A stretch of 57,303 nucleotides of DNA, from contig CAAFUK010000002.1 of NCBI GenBank assembly GCA_900766165.1, positions 1-57,303 of the forward strand, given 5' to 3'. Every line of letters begins with the position of its first letter. The first letter of the stretch is position 1. This document shows, one piece after another, positions 16,767-24,620 of this stretch. The translations under genes were made by a program, and so were the position numbers. Below the pieces are notes generated by a model, which was not told the origin of the DNA, searched no databases, and saw nothing but the letters and a program-made list of their open reading frames with translations. Source of the DNA: an uncultured Collinsella sp. GTDB taxonomy: Bacteria; Actinomycetota; Coriobacteriia; Coriobacteriales; Coriobacteriaceae.

Positions 16767-19343
16767 TTACTTGACCACCAAGTTGACCAGCTTACCGGGC
16801 ACGCAGATGGCCTTGACGACCGTCTTGCCCTCGAGCCACTTAGCGACAGCGGCCTCGGCGGCAGCCTGCATATCCTCATTGGAGGCATCGCGGGCCACGT
16901 CGACGCGGCCGCGGACCTTGCCGAGCACCTGGACCACGATCTGCACCGTGTCCTCGATGGACTCGGCCAGGTCGAACTCGGGCCAGGCAGCGGTATAGGC
17001 GTTGCCCTCGCAGCCGAGCGCCTCGTGCCACAGCTCGTCGGCCCAGAACGGGCAGATGGGCGCCAGCACGCTCGCGATATCCTTGGCCACGCCGTAGCAC
17101 AGCGCCTTGTCGCGGGCGGTACCCTCAGTGGCATTGAGGTAGGCGCTCGCCGCGTTGACGAGCTCCATGACGGCCGAGATGGCGGTGTTGAACTGGCCGC
17201 GATCGAAGTCCTCGGTGCACTTGGCGATGGTGCGGTGACGCTCGCGATAGAGCTTCATCGCGACCTCGTCGAGCGCGGACTTGTCGAAGGCCACGTTGGC
17301 GTCACCGGACTGGACGAGCTGCCAAACGATACGCCAGGCGCGCTTGATGAAGCGGTTGGCGCCCTCGACAGCCTTGGGATCCCAGTCGAAGTCCTTCTCG
17401 GGCGGGGCGATAAACAGGATCGCCAAACGCATGGTGTCGGCGCCGTAGGGCTCGATGACCGAGCTCGGAGGCACGACATTGCCCTTGGACTTGGACATGG
17501 TGTCGCCGTTCTCGTCCTTGACCATGCCCTGGCACAACAGGTTGGTGAAGGGCTCGTCCACGCTCAGCAGGCCCAGGTCACGCAGGGCCTTGGTAAAGAA
17601 GCGGCTGTAGAGCAGGTGCAGAATGGCGTGCTCGATGCCGCCGATGTAGTTATCGACAGGCATCCAACGGTCGGCGGCCTCTCGGGAGAAGGGCAGCTCG
17701 GTGTTGTGAGGATCGGTATAGCGCAGGTAATACCAGCTGGAGCAGGTAAAGGTATCCATGGTATCGGTCTCGCGCTTGGCCGGGCGGCCGCAGACCGGGC
17801 AGGTAGTCTCATAGAACTCTTTGCACTCGGCGAGGGTCTCGCCTGCGCCCAGGTCCAGGTTCTCGGGCAGCGTCACCGGCAGCTGATCCTCGGGCACGGG
17901 CACGATGCCGCAGTGCTCGCAGTGGATAGCCGGGATGGGGTTGCCCCAATAGCGCTGACGGCTGATGAGCCAGTCGCGCAGACGGAACTCGACCTTGCGA
18001 CGACCGCAGCCCATGGCCTCGAGGTCGGCCACGATCGCAGCCTCGCCCTCGGAGTGCTTGCCGCCGCGCATTCCGGTGTACTTGCCAGACTGGACGAGCG
18101 TGCCCTCGGCAGCGTGGGCGCAATCCCAGTCGACGGTCTCGGCATGGAAGGTATCGATGGTCTCGCCGCTGGCCTCGACGGCAGCGCGATCGTCATCGTC
18201 CAGGATGATCGGCACGATCGGCAGGTCGTACTTACGGGCAAACTCAAAGTCGCGCTGGTCGCCACAGGGAACGGCCATGACGGCACCGGTACCGTAGTCG
18301 GCAACGACATAATCGGCAACCCACACAGGGACCTTCTCGCCGTTCACGGGGTTCACCACGTAGCGGCCGGTAAAAGCGCCGTGCTTCTCGAGGGTGCCCT
18401 GGGCACGCTCGACGGCAGAGATATGCTTGGAGTCCTCGACGATCTTGGTGACGGCCTCCTCGTACTCCGTACCCTCGACGAGCTCGTGCAGACCGGCGTA
18501 CTCGGGAGCCAGGACAAAGAAGGAAACACCAAAGAGCGTATCGGCACGCGTGGTGAAGACGGTGATCTTGCCCTCGTCGCCCTCGATGGGCTCGCCATCC
18601 TGGTCGCAAAGGGTAAAGTCGACCTCGGCGCCCTCGGAGCGACCGATCCAGTTAGCCTGCATCTGCTTGACGCGCTCGGGCCAGCCGGGGAGCTTCTCCA
18701 GGTCGTCGAGCAGCTCCTGAGAGTACTCGGTAATCTTGTAGTACCACTGCTCAAGGTCGCGCTTCTCGGGCTCGGTGCCGCAGCGCCAGCACTTGCCCTC
18801 GGTAACCTGCTCGTTGGCCAGAACGGTCTTGCAGGTGGGGCACCAGTTGACCGGGTTCTTCTTACGGTAGACCAGGCCCTTTTCCCACATCTTCTCAAAG
18901 ATCCACTGGCCCCAGCGGTAGTAGTCGGGGCTGCAGGTCTTGACCATGCGATCCAGATCGTAGGAGAAGCCCATGCGCTTCATCGTGGCGAGCGCCTGGT
19001 CCATGTTCTTATACGTCCAGGCGGCAGCCTGTGTGTTGTGCTTGATGGCAGCGTTCTCGGCGGGCAGGCCAAAGGCGTCAAAGCCGATGGGGTGCAGCAC
19101 GTCAAAGCCGCGCATACGAGCCTGACGGGCCATGGCATCGCCGATGGTGTAGTTGCGCGCGTGGCCCATGTGCAGGTCGCCCGACGGATACGGGAACATC
19201 TCGAGCACGTACTTCTTGGGCTTGCTGTCGTCGGTGTCGACGGCAAAGAGGTTGGAGTCCTCCCAAGCCTTCATCCACCTGGACTCAATGGCCTGCGCGT
19301 CGTAGGCAGGGATCTCGTCCTTATGATCTGTGCAATCGCACAT
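16767..19343 (-). CDS. leuS: Leucyl-tRNA synthetase
   Basis: An 858-residue class Ia aminoacyl-tRNA synthetase that charges tRNA-Leu. HIGH motif: FPYPSGDLHMGHARNYT near residue 55. KMSKS motif: DTMSKSKGNVV. The CP1 editing domain is inserted between them, with the conserved GTGAVMAVPCGDQRDFEFA stretch. A zinc-finger-like CxxC...CxxC (CPTCKTVLANEQ, then CWRCG) is present, as in many bacterial LeuRS. The start has AAAGGAG six bases upstream. The 5' leader is an unusual long hairpin (see 19367-19485). Confidence 0.97.
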   Translation of the reverse strand: MCDCTDHKDEIPAYDAQAIESRWMKAWEDSNLFAVDTDDSKPKKYVLEMFPYPSGDLHMGHARNYTIGDAMARQARMRGFDVLHPIGFDAFGLPAENAAIKHNTQAAAWTYKNMDQALATMKRMGFSYDLDRMVKTCSPDYYRWGQWIFEKMWEKGLVYRKKNPVNWCPTCKTVLANEQVTEGKCWRCGTEPEKRDLEQWYYKITEYSQELLDDLEKLPGWPERVKQMQANWIGRSEGAEVDFTLCDQDGEPIEGDEGKITVFTTRADTLFGVSFFVLAPEYAGLHELVEGTEYEEAVTKIVEDSKHISAVERAQGTLEKHGAFTGRYVVNPVNGEKVPVWVADYVVADYGTGAVMAVPCGDQRDFEFARKYDLPIVPIILDDDDRAAVEASGETIDTFHAETVDWDCAHAAEGTLVQSGKYTGMRGGKHSEGEAAIVADLEAMGCGRRKVEFRLRDWLISRQRYWGNPIPAIHCEHCGIVPVPEDQLPVTLPENLDLGAGETLAECKEFYETTCPVCGRPAKRETDTMDTFTCSSWYYLRYTDPHNTELPFSREAADRWMPVDNYIGGIEHAILHLLYSRFFTKALRDLGLLSVDEPFTNLLCQGMVKDENGDTMSKSKGNVVPPSSVIEPYGADTMRLAILFIAPPEKDFDWDPKAVEGANRFIKRAWRIVWQLVQSGDANVAFDKSALDEVAMKLYRERHRTIAKCTEDFDRGQFNTAISAVMELVNAASAYLNATEGTARDKALCYGVAKDIASVLAPICPFWADELWHEALGCEGNAYTAAWPEFDLAESIEDTVQIVVQVLGKVRGRVDVARDASNEDMQAAAEAAVAKWLEGKTVVKAICVPGKLVNLVVK

Positions 19344-19366
19344 ATCAGCTCCTTTAATCTTAGCTG

Positions 19367-19485
19367 GGGTCGGTCGGCTTGGCTTTATTCGCTACTGCGG
19401 ACAGTCCTGCGCAAGACGAAGAGCACATTAAGTGCTCTTCTTTGCGTGCGGAACTTGTAGCGAACAAAGCTAAGCCGACCGACCC
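19367..19485 (-). promoter_or_regulatory. 119-nt near-palindromic leader of leuS
   Basis: Two 29-nt arms (19367-19395 and 19457-19485) pair with only two non-Watson-Crick positions. The interior adds GCGCAA/TTTGCGTGC-type pairing and a GAAGAGCAC/GTGCTCTTC hairpin, so almost the whole element is base-paired. On the minus strand it lies between an extended -10-like TGCTATCAT (about 19503-19511) and the leuS ribosome binding site. It lacks the T-box consensus, so its role as a leuS regulator is an inference; a mobile palindromic repeat is the alternative. Confidence 0.6.
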
Positions 19486-19525
19486 TAAGGTTAACTTGAC
19501 TGATGATAGCAAATACGACAAGCGA

Positions 19526-19556
19526 GATGCCTGCAACTTACAGGCATCTCGCTTTA
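19526..19556. terminator. Strong hairpin between guaB and leuS
   Basis: A perfect 12-bp stem (GCGAGATGCCTG / CAGGCATCTCGC, 7-base loop) lies just upstream of the leuS promoter region. TTTAT follows on the plus strand and TTGT on the minus strand, so it could end guaB transcription, though the T tract is poor. Confidence 0.5.
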
Positions 19557-19631
19557 TCTAAATAACGTGGTTGTGAATCAACCAATAATTGTTACCCGCC
19601 CAAGCATGGTCGGGTTTTCCAAGTGTCGCAG

Positions 19632-19700
19632 ATTGCCGTGAAAGAGGAGCGACGCGTACTTTGGTACGCGAGCGACGGTTTGAACGGCAAGGTGCGGTGC
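19632..19700. repeat. Dyad-rich element downstream of guaB
   Basis: The core GCGTACTTTGGTACGC is a hairpin-forming dyad flanked by GAGCGAC copies on both sides, and the outer TTGCCGT / ACGGCAA also pair. I see no gene in the 19561-19713 gap. This looks like a structured RNA or dispersed repeat unit; only copies elsewhere in the genome would show which. Confidence 0.4.
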
Positions 19701-19713
19701 CTGGGAAAGCCGC

Positions 19714-21225
19714 TTAGCGGTAGCTGACGCTTTGCTGCGAATCCTTGACTACAACGTCGTGGGCGCCGCCTTCGACGATGGAGGTGGAGCTGACCAGCGT
19801 TAGGCGCGCCTTTTCCTGGAGCTCGGGGATCGAGAGGGCACCGCAGTTGCACATCGTGGACTTGACCTTGTAGAGCGTGCCGCCCACGCCGTCCTTGAGG
19901 GAGCCGGCGTAGGGAACGTAGGAGTCGACGCCCTCGACGAAGCTGAGCTTAGCGGCGCCACCCAGATCGTAGCGCTGCCAGTTGCGGGCACGAGCAGAAC
20001 CCTCGCCCCAGTACTCCTTCATGTACTGACCGTTCACGTTGACGCGCTCGGTCGGGCTCTCATCAAAGCGAGCGAAGTAGCGGCCCAGCATCATAAAGTC
20101 GGCACCCATGGCCAGGGCGAGCGTCATGTGGTAGTCGTAGACGATACCGCCGTCGGAGCACACGGGCACGTAGACACCGGTCTCCTCGTAGTACTCGTCG
20201 CGAGCGCGGCAGACGTCGATCAGCGCGGTAGCCTGGCCACGGCCGATGCCCTTGGTCTCACGGGTGATGCAGATGGAGCCGCCGCCGATACCGACCTTGA
20301 TGAAGTCGGCACCGCAGTCGGCCAGGAAGCGGAAGCCCTCGGCGTCGACGACGTTGCCGGCACCGACCTTGACGTCCTCGCCGTAGTTGGCGCGGATCCA
20401 CTCGATGGTGCGCTTCTGCCACTCGCTGAAGCCCTCGGAGGAGTCGATGCACAGGACATCGGCACCGGCCTCGATGAGCAGCGGCACGCGCTCGGCATAG
20501 TCGCGGGTGTTGATACCGGCGCCGACCATGTAGCGCTTGTCGTTATCGAGCAGCTCGTTGGGGTTGGTCTTGTGGCTGTCGTAGTCCTTGCGGAAGACGA
20601 TACCCATAAGGTGATCGTTGTCGTCGACGATAGGCAGAGCGTTGAGCTTGTTGTCCCAGATGACGTCGTTGGCAACCTTAAGGCTGATGTTCTTGTCGCC
20701 CACGATGAGCTGCTCACGCGGGGTCATGAACTCGGAGACCTTCTTCTGGTGGTCATCGCGGCTGGGGCGATAGTCACGGCTGGTGACGATACCCAGGAGC
20801 TTGCCCTTGGGAGTGCCGTCGTCGGTGACCGGCATGGTGGAGTGACCGGTCTTCTCCTTGAGCTCGATGACCTGCTCCATGGTCATGTCGGGGGTCAGCG
20901 TGGAATCGGACTGAACAAAGCCGGCCTTGTGATCCTTGACGGCCTTGACCATAGCGGCCTCGGACTCGGGGGTCTGGGAACCGTAAATGAAGGACAGGCC
21001 ACCCTCGGTAGCGAGCGCGACACCCATGTCGACGCCCGAGACGGACTGCATGATGGCGGAAACCATGGGGATGTTCAGGGTGATTGCCGGCTTCTCACCG
21101 CGCTTAAAGCGGGTTAGCGGCGTCTTAAGAGAGACGTTGTTGGGGATGCACTGCGAGGACGAGTAACCAGGGACCAGCAGATACTCCGAAAACGTGTGGG
21201 ACTCACCGGGAAAGAACGTAGCCAT
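19714..21225 (-). CDS. guaB: Inosine-5'-monophosphate dehydrogenase (divergent type)
   Basis: A 503-residue IMP dehydrogenase, converting IMP to XMP with NAD+ in guanine nucleotide synthesis. Two CBS domains occupy about residues 100-220 inside the TIM barrel. The catalytic Cys is C319 in GIGGGSICITRETKG, and the flap pair is R418-Y419 in RNWQRYDLGG. This loop differs from the usual bacterial GPGSICTTR form; length, C319 and R418/Y419 agree exactly with the well-studied Tritrichomonas foetus enzyme as I remember it. The start has AAAGGAG upstream. A 12-bp palindrome, TTGGGCGCCCAA, lies in the leader at 21284-21295. Confidence 0.95.
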   Translation of the reverse strand: MATFFPGESHTFSEYLLVPGYSSSQCIPNNVSLKTPLTRFKRGEKPAITLNIPMVSAIMQSVSGVDMGVALATEGGLSFIYGSQTPESEAAMVKAVKDHKAGFVQSDSTLTPDMTMEQVIELKEKTGHSTMPVTDDGTPKGKLLGIVTSRDYRPSRDDHQKKVSEFMTPREQLIVGDKNISLKVANDVIWDNKLNALPIVDDNDHLMGIVFRKDYDSHKTNPNELLDNDKRYMVGAGINTRDYAERVPLLIEAGADVLCIDSSEGFSEWQKRTIEWIRANYGEDVKVGAGNVVDAEGFRFLADCGADFIKVGIGGGSICITRETKGIGRGQATALIDVCRARDEYYEETGVYVPVCSDGGIVYDYHMTLALAMGADFMMLGRYFARFDESPTERVNVNGQYMKEYWGEGSARARNWQRYDLGGAAKLSFVEGVDSYVPYAGSLKDGVGGTLYKVKSTMCNCGALSIPELQEKARLTLVSSTSIVEGGAHDVVVKDSQQSVSYR

Positions 21226-21418
21226 GTTTCTCCTTTTTCCATGCGACCGGTCGGCTGCAGGCCTCGTAGGACCCAGCCCAACCTTGGGCGCCCAATACTG
21301 GGGAAGTATCTTAACGCACTTTGACTGCTACAATGCATGATTTAAGAAGAGCACACGAGGGTTTGACGCAGGCTTTGCGTTTGCCCAGCAAACACTTTAG
21401 CAGGGAGACGTGGAGCAC

Positions 21419-21766
21419 ATGGAGTACAAGACAACGGCAAAGTTGGTCATTCAAGCGTGCGACAAGGATCTGCCGGGCGTGTTCGGCCACGGCTGCGTCT
21501 TGCTGCTGCAGGGTATTGCCCGCGAGCACTCGCTCAACCGCGCCGCCAAGAGCATGGGCATGGCCTATTCCAAAGCGTGGCGTATTGTAAACGAAGCGGA
21601 AGGCCAGCTAGGCTGTAAGCTCATCGAGCGCGACGGCGCCCGCGGATCCACGCTCACCCCCGCCGGCGAGCGAGCCATAGTGGTCTACGAGGAGCTGCAG
21701 GCCGACATCAACAACGTCATCGCCACCAAAGCCGACGCCCTCATAGCCAGCATCAACGCAAAGTAG
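21419..21766 (+). CDS. ModE-type (LysR-like HTH) DNA-binding protein
   Basis: A 115-residue protein with the winged helix-turn-helix of the ModE N-terminus: LLQGIAREHSLNRAAKSMGMAYSKAWR then GCKLIERDGARGSTLTPAGE. No molybdate-binding TOBE domain follows, so it is a one-domain form as found next to molybdenum or formate/NADH enzymes in anaerobes. ATG 21419 is chosen; a GTG nine bases upstream is possible. It is transcribed divergently from guaB. No molybdate genes are in the window, so its target is unknown. Confidence 0.75.
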   Translation: MEYKTTAKLVIQACDKDLPGVFGHGCVLLLQGIAREHSLNRAAKSMGMAYSKAWRIVNEAEGQLGCKLIERDGARGSTLTPAGERAIVVYEELQADINNVIATKADALIASINAK

Positions 21767-21826
21767 TCTATTTGGTCTGATTATTGATCCGCCGCACGAA
21801 CTAATTAAGACGCGCGCCATAAAATG

Positions 21827-21964
21827 GGCCTATCTACTACGTTTAGTTGAACACCCTCGACCACCCCAGATTTCTTGAAAACAAAACCGCTGGTAGACAG
21901 CTTGCCAGTTTTCAAAAAAGGCAGGTAAGGTCGCCCCCTAAGGGTTAAACGTAGTAGATAGGCC
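21827..21964. repeat. 138-bp element with 19-bp perfect inverted ends
   Basis: GGCCTATCTACTACGTTTA at 21827-21845 is repeated inverted at 21946-21964 without mismatch. Inside, TTGAAAAC (21875-21882) and GTTTTCAA (21908-21915) form a second nested dyad, and CTGG/CCAG a third. The element fills the gap between two convergent genes. It has no coding potential; a MITE-like repeat or a bidirectional structured terminator are the likely readings. Confidence 0.7.
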
Positions 21965-22054
21965 GCTTTCGTGGCACAGTCCCCCACGGCCCAGTCCCAA
22001 AGTAGCTAAAAAGCCCGTCCCAAAAAGACTACCCCGAGACAAGCCCCAAAATAG

Positions 22055-23047
22055 CTAGTTGCGGAGGGCGTTGTCTAGGGCGCCGGCTACGGTTAGGGGG
22101 TCGTCGGTGCCGGCGAAGAGGCGGATGGTTCCCCCCTGCTTGCCGCGTGGGGCCGAAAGACGTGTCGTTGCGCCGCCGGCGGGCGACGTGCGGAACTCCC
22201 CCGGCAATGTGTCGAACAGCTCACCCGCACTTCGCTCGATAAGGTCAAACTCAACTGCCGGGCCAAAGCCGTGCTCGAGGATTCCCGTTGCAACCGCATG
22301 ATCGGGATGCAAACCCAGCCCTGGATAGCGCACGTTGCGCACCATCTCGTTGGCAGCCAGATACTCGGCCAGTGCACGTGCGCGGTCGAAGTGAGCCTGC
22401 ATGCGAGCATCGAGCGAGTCCAGCCCGCGCTCCAGCACGTCGGCCTCGTCAGCAGTCAAATCAAGCTTGGCCAAGCCGCAGCCCTCAAGCAGGGCATGCG
22501 TGCACTCGGCAGCTGCATCCACACGATGGCGCTTGAGCTGCGAGCGCGCCACCGAGACGGCGACGAGCTTGCGCGGAGCTTCGCCGGCACACACACGGTC
22601 GAGTGCCTCGAGCGACAGCGCGGCACCCAGCCGCAGCGAATCGCAGCCAAAAGCCGACGCCACGGTGTTGTCCACAACCAGCAGCGCATGAGCCTCACGC
22701 GCCGCCCGACCCAGCGCGCGCAAATCGGGAACACGCAGGCCAAAGCCGCCGATTGAATTCACAAACCACCACAGGTGCGGCACCTCGGCATCAAACGCGG
22801 TGGCAAAACCCTCGGACGCGGCGGCAAACGCCGCAACCGACGGCTCCCCCACGAGCACAACGTCGCAGGCATCAAAGCCGCGCGCAAACGCATCGGCAAA
22901 GTCATCGGCAAACACGACCAGGCGATCGCTGGGACGCACAATCCCCAGCAGCGACAGCGCCGCCGGCACGTGCGAGGCCGCAACAAGACGCGCCTCACGC
23001 GCGCCGGCCCTTGCAGCCCAGGACTCTTCTAGCTGTTGCACGTCCAC
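22055..23047 (-). CDS. Degenerate Cys/Met-metabolism PLP-fold protein
   Basis: A 330-residue protein of the cystathionine gamma-synthase/lyase fold. The PLP-contact segment LLVVDNTVASAFGCDSLRLGA is recognisable, as is the C-terminal RLFAGTDDP. However, the catalytic SxTK box is replaced by S-V-A-R (Arg168 in place of the Schiff-base Lys), and the substrate loop is reworked. It may be a pseudoenzyme or use the nearby Lys in SQLKRHR. The GTG start at 23047 has AAGGGATGG upstream. It follows the Pel operon on the same strand but is separated by a hairpin (23130-23153). Function unknown. Confidence 0.6.
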   Translation of the reverse strand: MDVQQLEESWAARAGAREARLVAASHVPAALSLLGIVRPSDRLVVFADDFADAFARGFDACDVVLVGEPSVAAFAAASEGFATAFDAEVPHLWWFVNSIGGFGLRVPDLRALGRAAREAHALLVVDNTVASAFGCDSLRLGAALSLEALDRVCAGEAPRKLVAVSVARSQLKRHRVDAAAECTHALLEGCGLAKLDLTADEADVLERGLDSLDARMQAHFDRARALAEYLAANEMVRNVRYPGLGLHPDHAVATGILEHGFGPAVEFDLIERSAGELFDTLPGEFRTSPAGGATTRLSAPRGKQGGTIRLFAGTDDPLTVAGALDNALRN

Positions 23048-23129
23048 GCGGCACCATCCCTTACATAAAACCAAACCAAGACCAGCCCACCCAGGTCGAG
23101 AAAACGTCAGCGCAAGCAGCGTCGAGCGG

Positions 23130-23153
23130 TCCGGCGTTCGTTAGAACGCCGGA
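23130..23153. terminator. Hairpin at the end of the Pel-type operon
   Basis: A perfect 10-bp stem (TCCGGCGTTC / GAACGCCGGA, loop of four) starts seven bases after the DUF4956 stop. There is no T tract on the minus side, so termination may be incomplete or Rho-dependent. Confidence 0.5.
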
Positions 23154-23159
23154 ACAAAA

Positions 23160-23825
23160 TCACCCGTGATATTCGCCGTTGTACTGGATGAGCGTTAGAT
23201 CTTCCACACCATCGAGCGCGCGGATGGCGTCGGCATAGGGCATATCCACGCCGTCCGAGAATACCTCCACGGCCATCTCGACTTTGTCGCCGCGCATAGT
23301 CTTGGACTTAACGGTGAACTTGGTGCGCCCAAATGCACGCACGATATCGTCGCCGGTGGTCTGGCCCGTGTAGTGAATGACCATCATGTACACGCGCGAC
23401 TTGTCCTGGTGGCTCGCAAAGCCGGCGATCATCACCACGATCACCACCGCCGTGAGCCCCACGAGCGCATACATGCCGGCGCCGGCCGTAATGCCCGTGG
23501 TAATGGCCCAAAACAGATACAGCAGGTCGAGCGGGTCCTTGACCGCCGTACGGTAGCGGACGATGGACAGAGCACCGACCATACCGAGCGAGATAACCAC
23601 GTTCGTCGAGATCGCGAGCGTGACCATGCAGGTAAGCACGCACATGCCCACGAGCGTCACGGCAAAGCTACGCGAATACACCACGCCGGTAAAAAAGCGC
23701 TTGTACACGTAATAGATCAGGATGCCCATGGCGAGCGCCACGAACAGCGACAGGCCGATCTTGGCAGGGTCGACCTGGCCAAACGCCTCCAAAACGGAGT
23801 TCTTAAAATAGTCCCTGGTGCTCAT
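23160..23825 (-). CDS. DUF4956 membrane protein of the Pel-type operon
   Basis: A 221-residue integral membrane protein with four or five hydrophobic segments in its first 150 residues, then a soluble C-terminal domain of about 75 residues. The conserved block ISLGMVGALSIVRYRTAVKDPLDLLYLFW, seen in part as GALSIVRYRTAVKDP, marks the DUF4956 family. Members are typically encoded beside VTC-domain and CotH proteins, as here (VTC gene ends three bases before its ATG). The molecular role is not known; an accessory role in polymer export or in handling the VTC product is a guess. Confidence 0.85.
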   Translation of the reverse strand: MSTRDYFKNSVLEAFGQVDPAKIGLSLFVALAMGILIYYVYKRFFTGVVYSRSFAVTLVGMCVLTCMVTLAISTNVVISLGMVGALSIVRYRTAVKDPLDLLYLFWAITTGITAGAGMYALVGLTAVVIVVMIAGFASHQDKSRVYMMVIHYTGQTTGDDIVRAFGRTKFTVKSKTMRGDKVEMAVEVFSDGVDMPYADAIRALDGVEDLTLIQYNGEYHG

Positions 23826-23828
23826 GGT

Positions 23829-24620
23829 CTAAATATCCCCTCGGTTCCCAAAATCCGATTCCCAGTAGTTAAATCCGCGCAGGTAGGCGGTCTTTTCGTA
23901 ACACAGGCAGTACTTAGAGACCGCCGTAAGCTCGGCCGCGCCCGGCGGCACCAAATCGCGCACCAGCTGCGGGCAAAACTCCGTAAACTTGACCTCCATC
24001 ACCAGCTTGCCGGGCTCCAGGACCGGCAGCGCGGGCAGCGTCACGTCAAAGATATCGAAGCTTCCCACCGCGGCACGCACGTTACTATCAAAGGTAATGC
24101 GCACGGTGCCCTCATCCATCACCCACGGCTCGCGCTCGTAGTCCACGATGGTCCGCGGGCGCATCATGTTGCAGATACACTCGATGTAGAACTCGCGACA
24201 GAGCGGATAGGGGCTCCTCAGCAAAAAGTCGTAGTCACCGGCCAGAATCTGCTCAAACTCGCCACGCGTGAGCGGCGCGTCCTCCTTGTAGATCCAGCTG
24301 CCGTACTTCTTTTTGCGCTCGAGCTTAATCACCTTGTCGCTGCCGTTATAGATGCGAACGCGATACTTTTTGCGCATGAGAATGCCGGCGTCTTTTTCCT
24401 CGTAGGCCGAGTTGCAGTAGTCGTCAAAATACAGGCTGCGAATGGTGTAGCCGCCCGCCCGCGCATGCTTGTCCAGCTTAAACACCGGCGCCATGCGACA
24501 GGCAAGCGCGGCGTGCTCGCCCTCGTTAATGAGATATTTGAGCTCGTGGCGGTAACGCTCCTGCGTGGCACGCACAGGCGGGGCCGCCAAGCGCTCAAGC
24601 AGCGCGCTAGCCCTCCTCAT
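23829..24620 (-). CDS. VTC domain protein (polyphosphate polymerase-like)
   Basis: A 263-residue protein with the tunnel-fold VTC domain found in the yeast Vtc4 polyphosphate polymerase. Seen: RYRHELKYLIN at the start of the domain, TIRSLYFDDYCNSAYEEK, the basic strand RKKYRVRIYNG, KLERKKKYGSWIYKE, and later acidic VMEVKFTEF. The alternation of basic and acidic strands is typical of triphosphate-tunnel enzymes. The gene overlaps cotH by 14 bases, with GGAGG inside cotH serving as its ribosome binding site. Whether it makes polyphosphate here is untested. Confidence 0.82.
   Translation of the reverse strand: MRRASALLERLAAPPVRATQERYRHELKYLINEGEHAALACRMAPVFKLDKHARAGGYTIRSLYFDDYCNSAYEEKDAGILMRKKYRVRIYNGSDKVIKLERKKKYGSWIYKEDAPLTRGEFEQILAGDYDFLLRSPYPLCREFYIECICNMMRPRTIVDYEREPWVMDEGTVRITFDSNVRAAVGSFDIFDVTLPALPVLEPGKLVMEVKFTEFCPQLVRDLVPPGAAELTAVSKYCLCYEKTAYLRGFNYWESDFGNRGDI

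Noticed and set aside
17025..19460. 811-codon open frame on the plus strand across leuS
   Set aside because: Antisense shadow of leuS; no domain recognisable and no ribosome binding site that fits.
19344..19520. T-box riboswitch before leuS
   Set aside because: The conserved T-box sequence with GGUGG is not present, and the hairpin is a simple near-palindrome without specifier-loop layout.
21226..21330. Purine or PRPP/guanine riboswitch before guaB
   Set aside because: The leader is only about 90 bases with a simple 12-bp palindrome and lacks the conserved purine-aptamer core.
21805..21987. Small minus-strand frame across the 138-bp inverted-repeat element
   Set aside because: Its sequence is entirely explained by the repeat arms.
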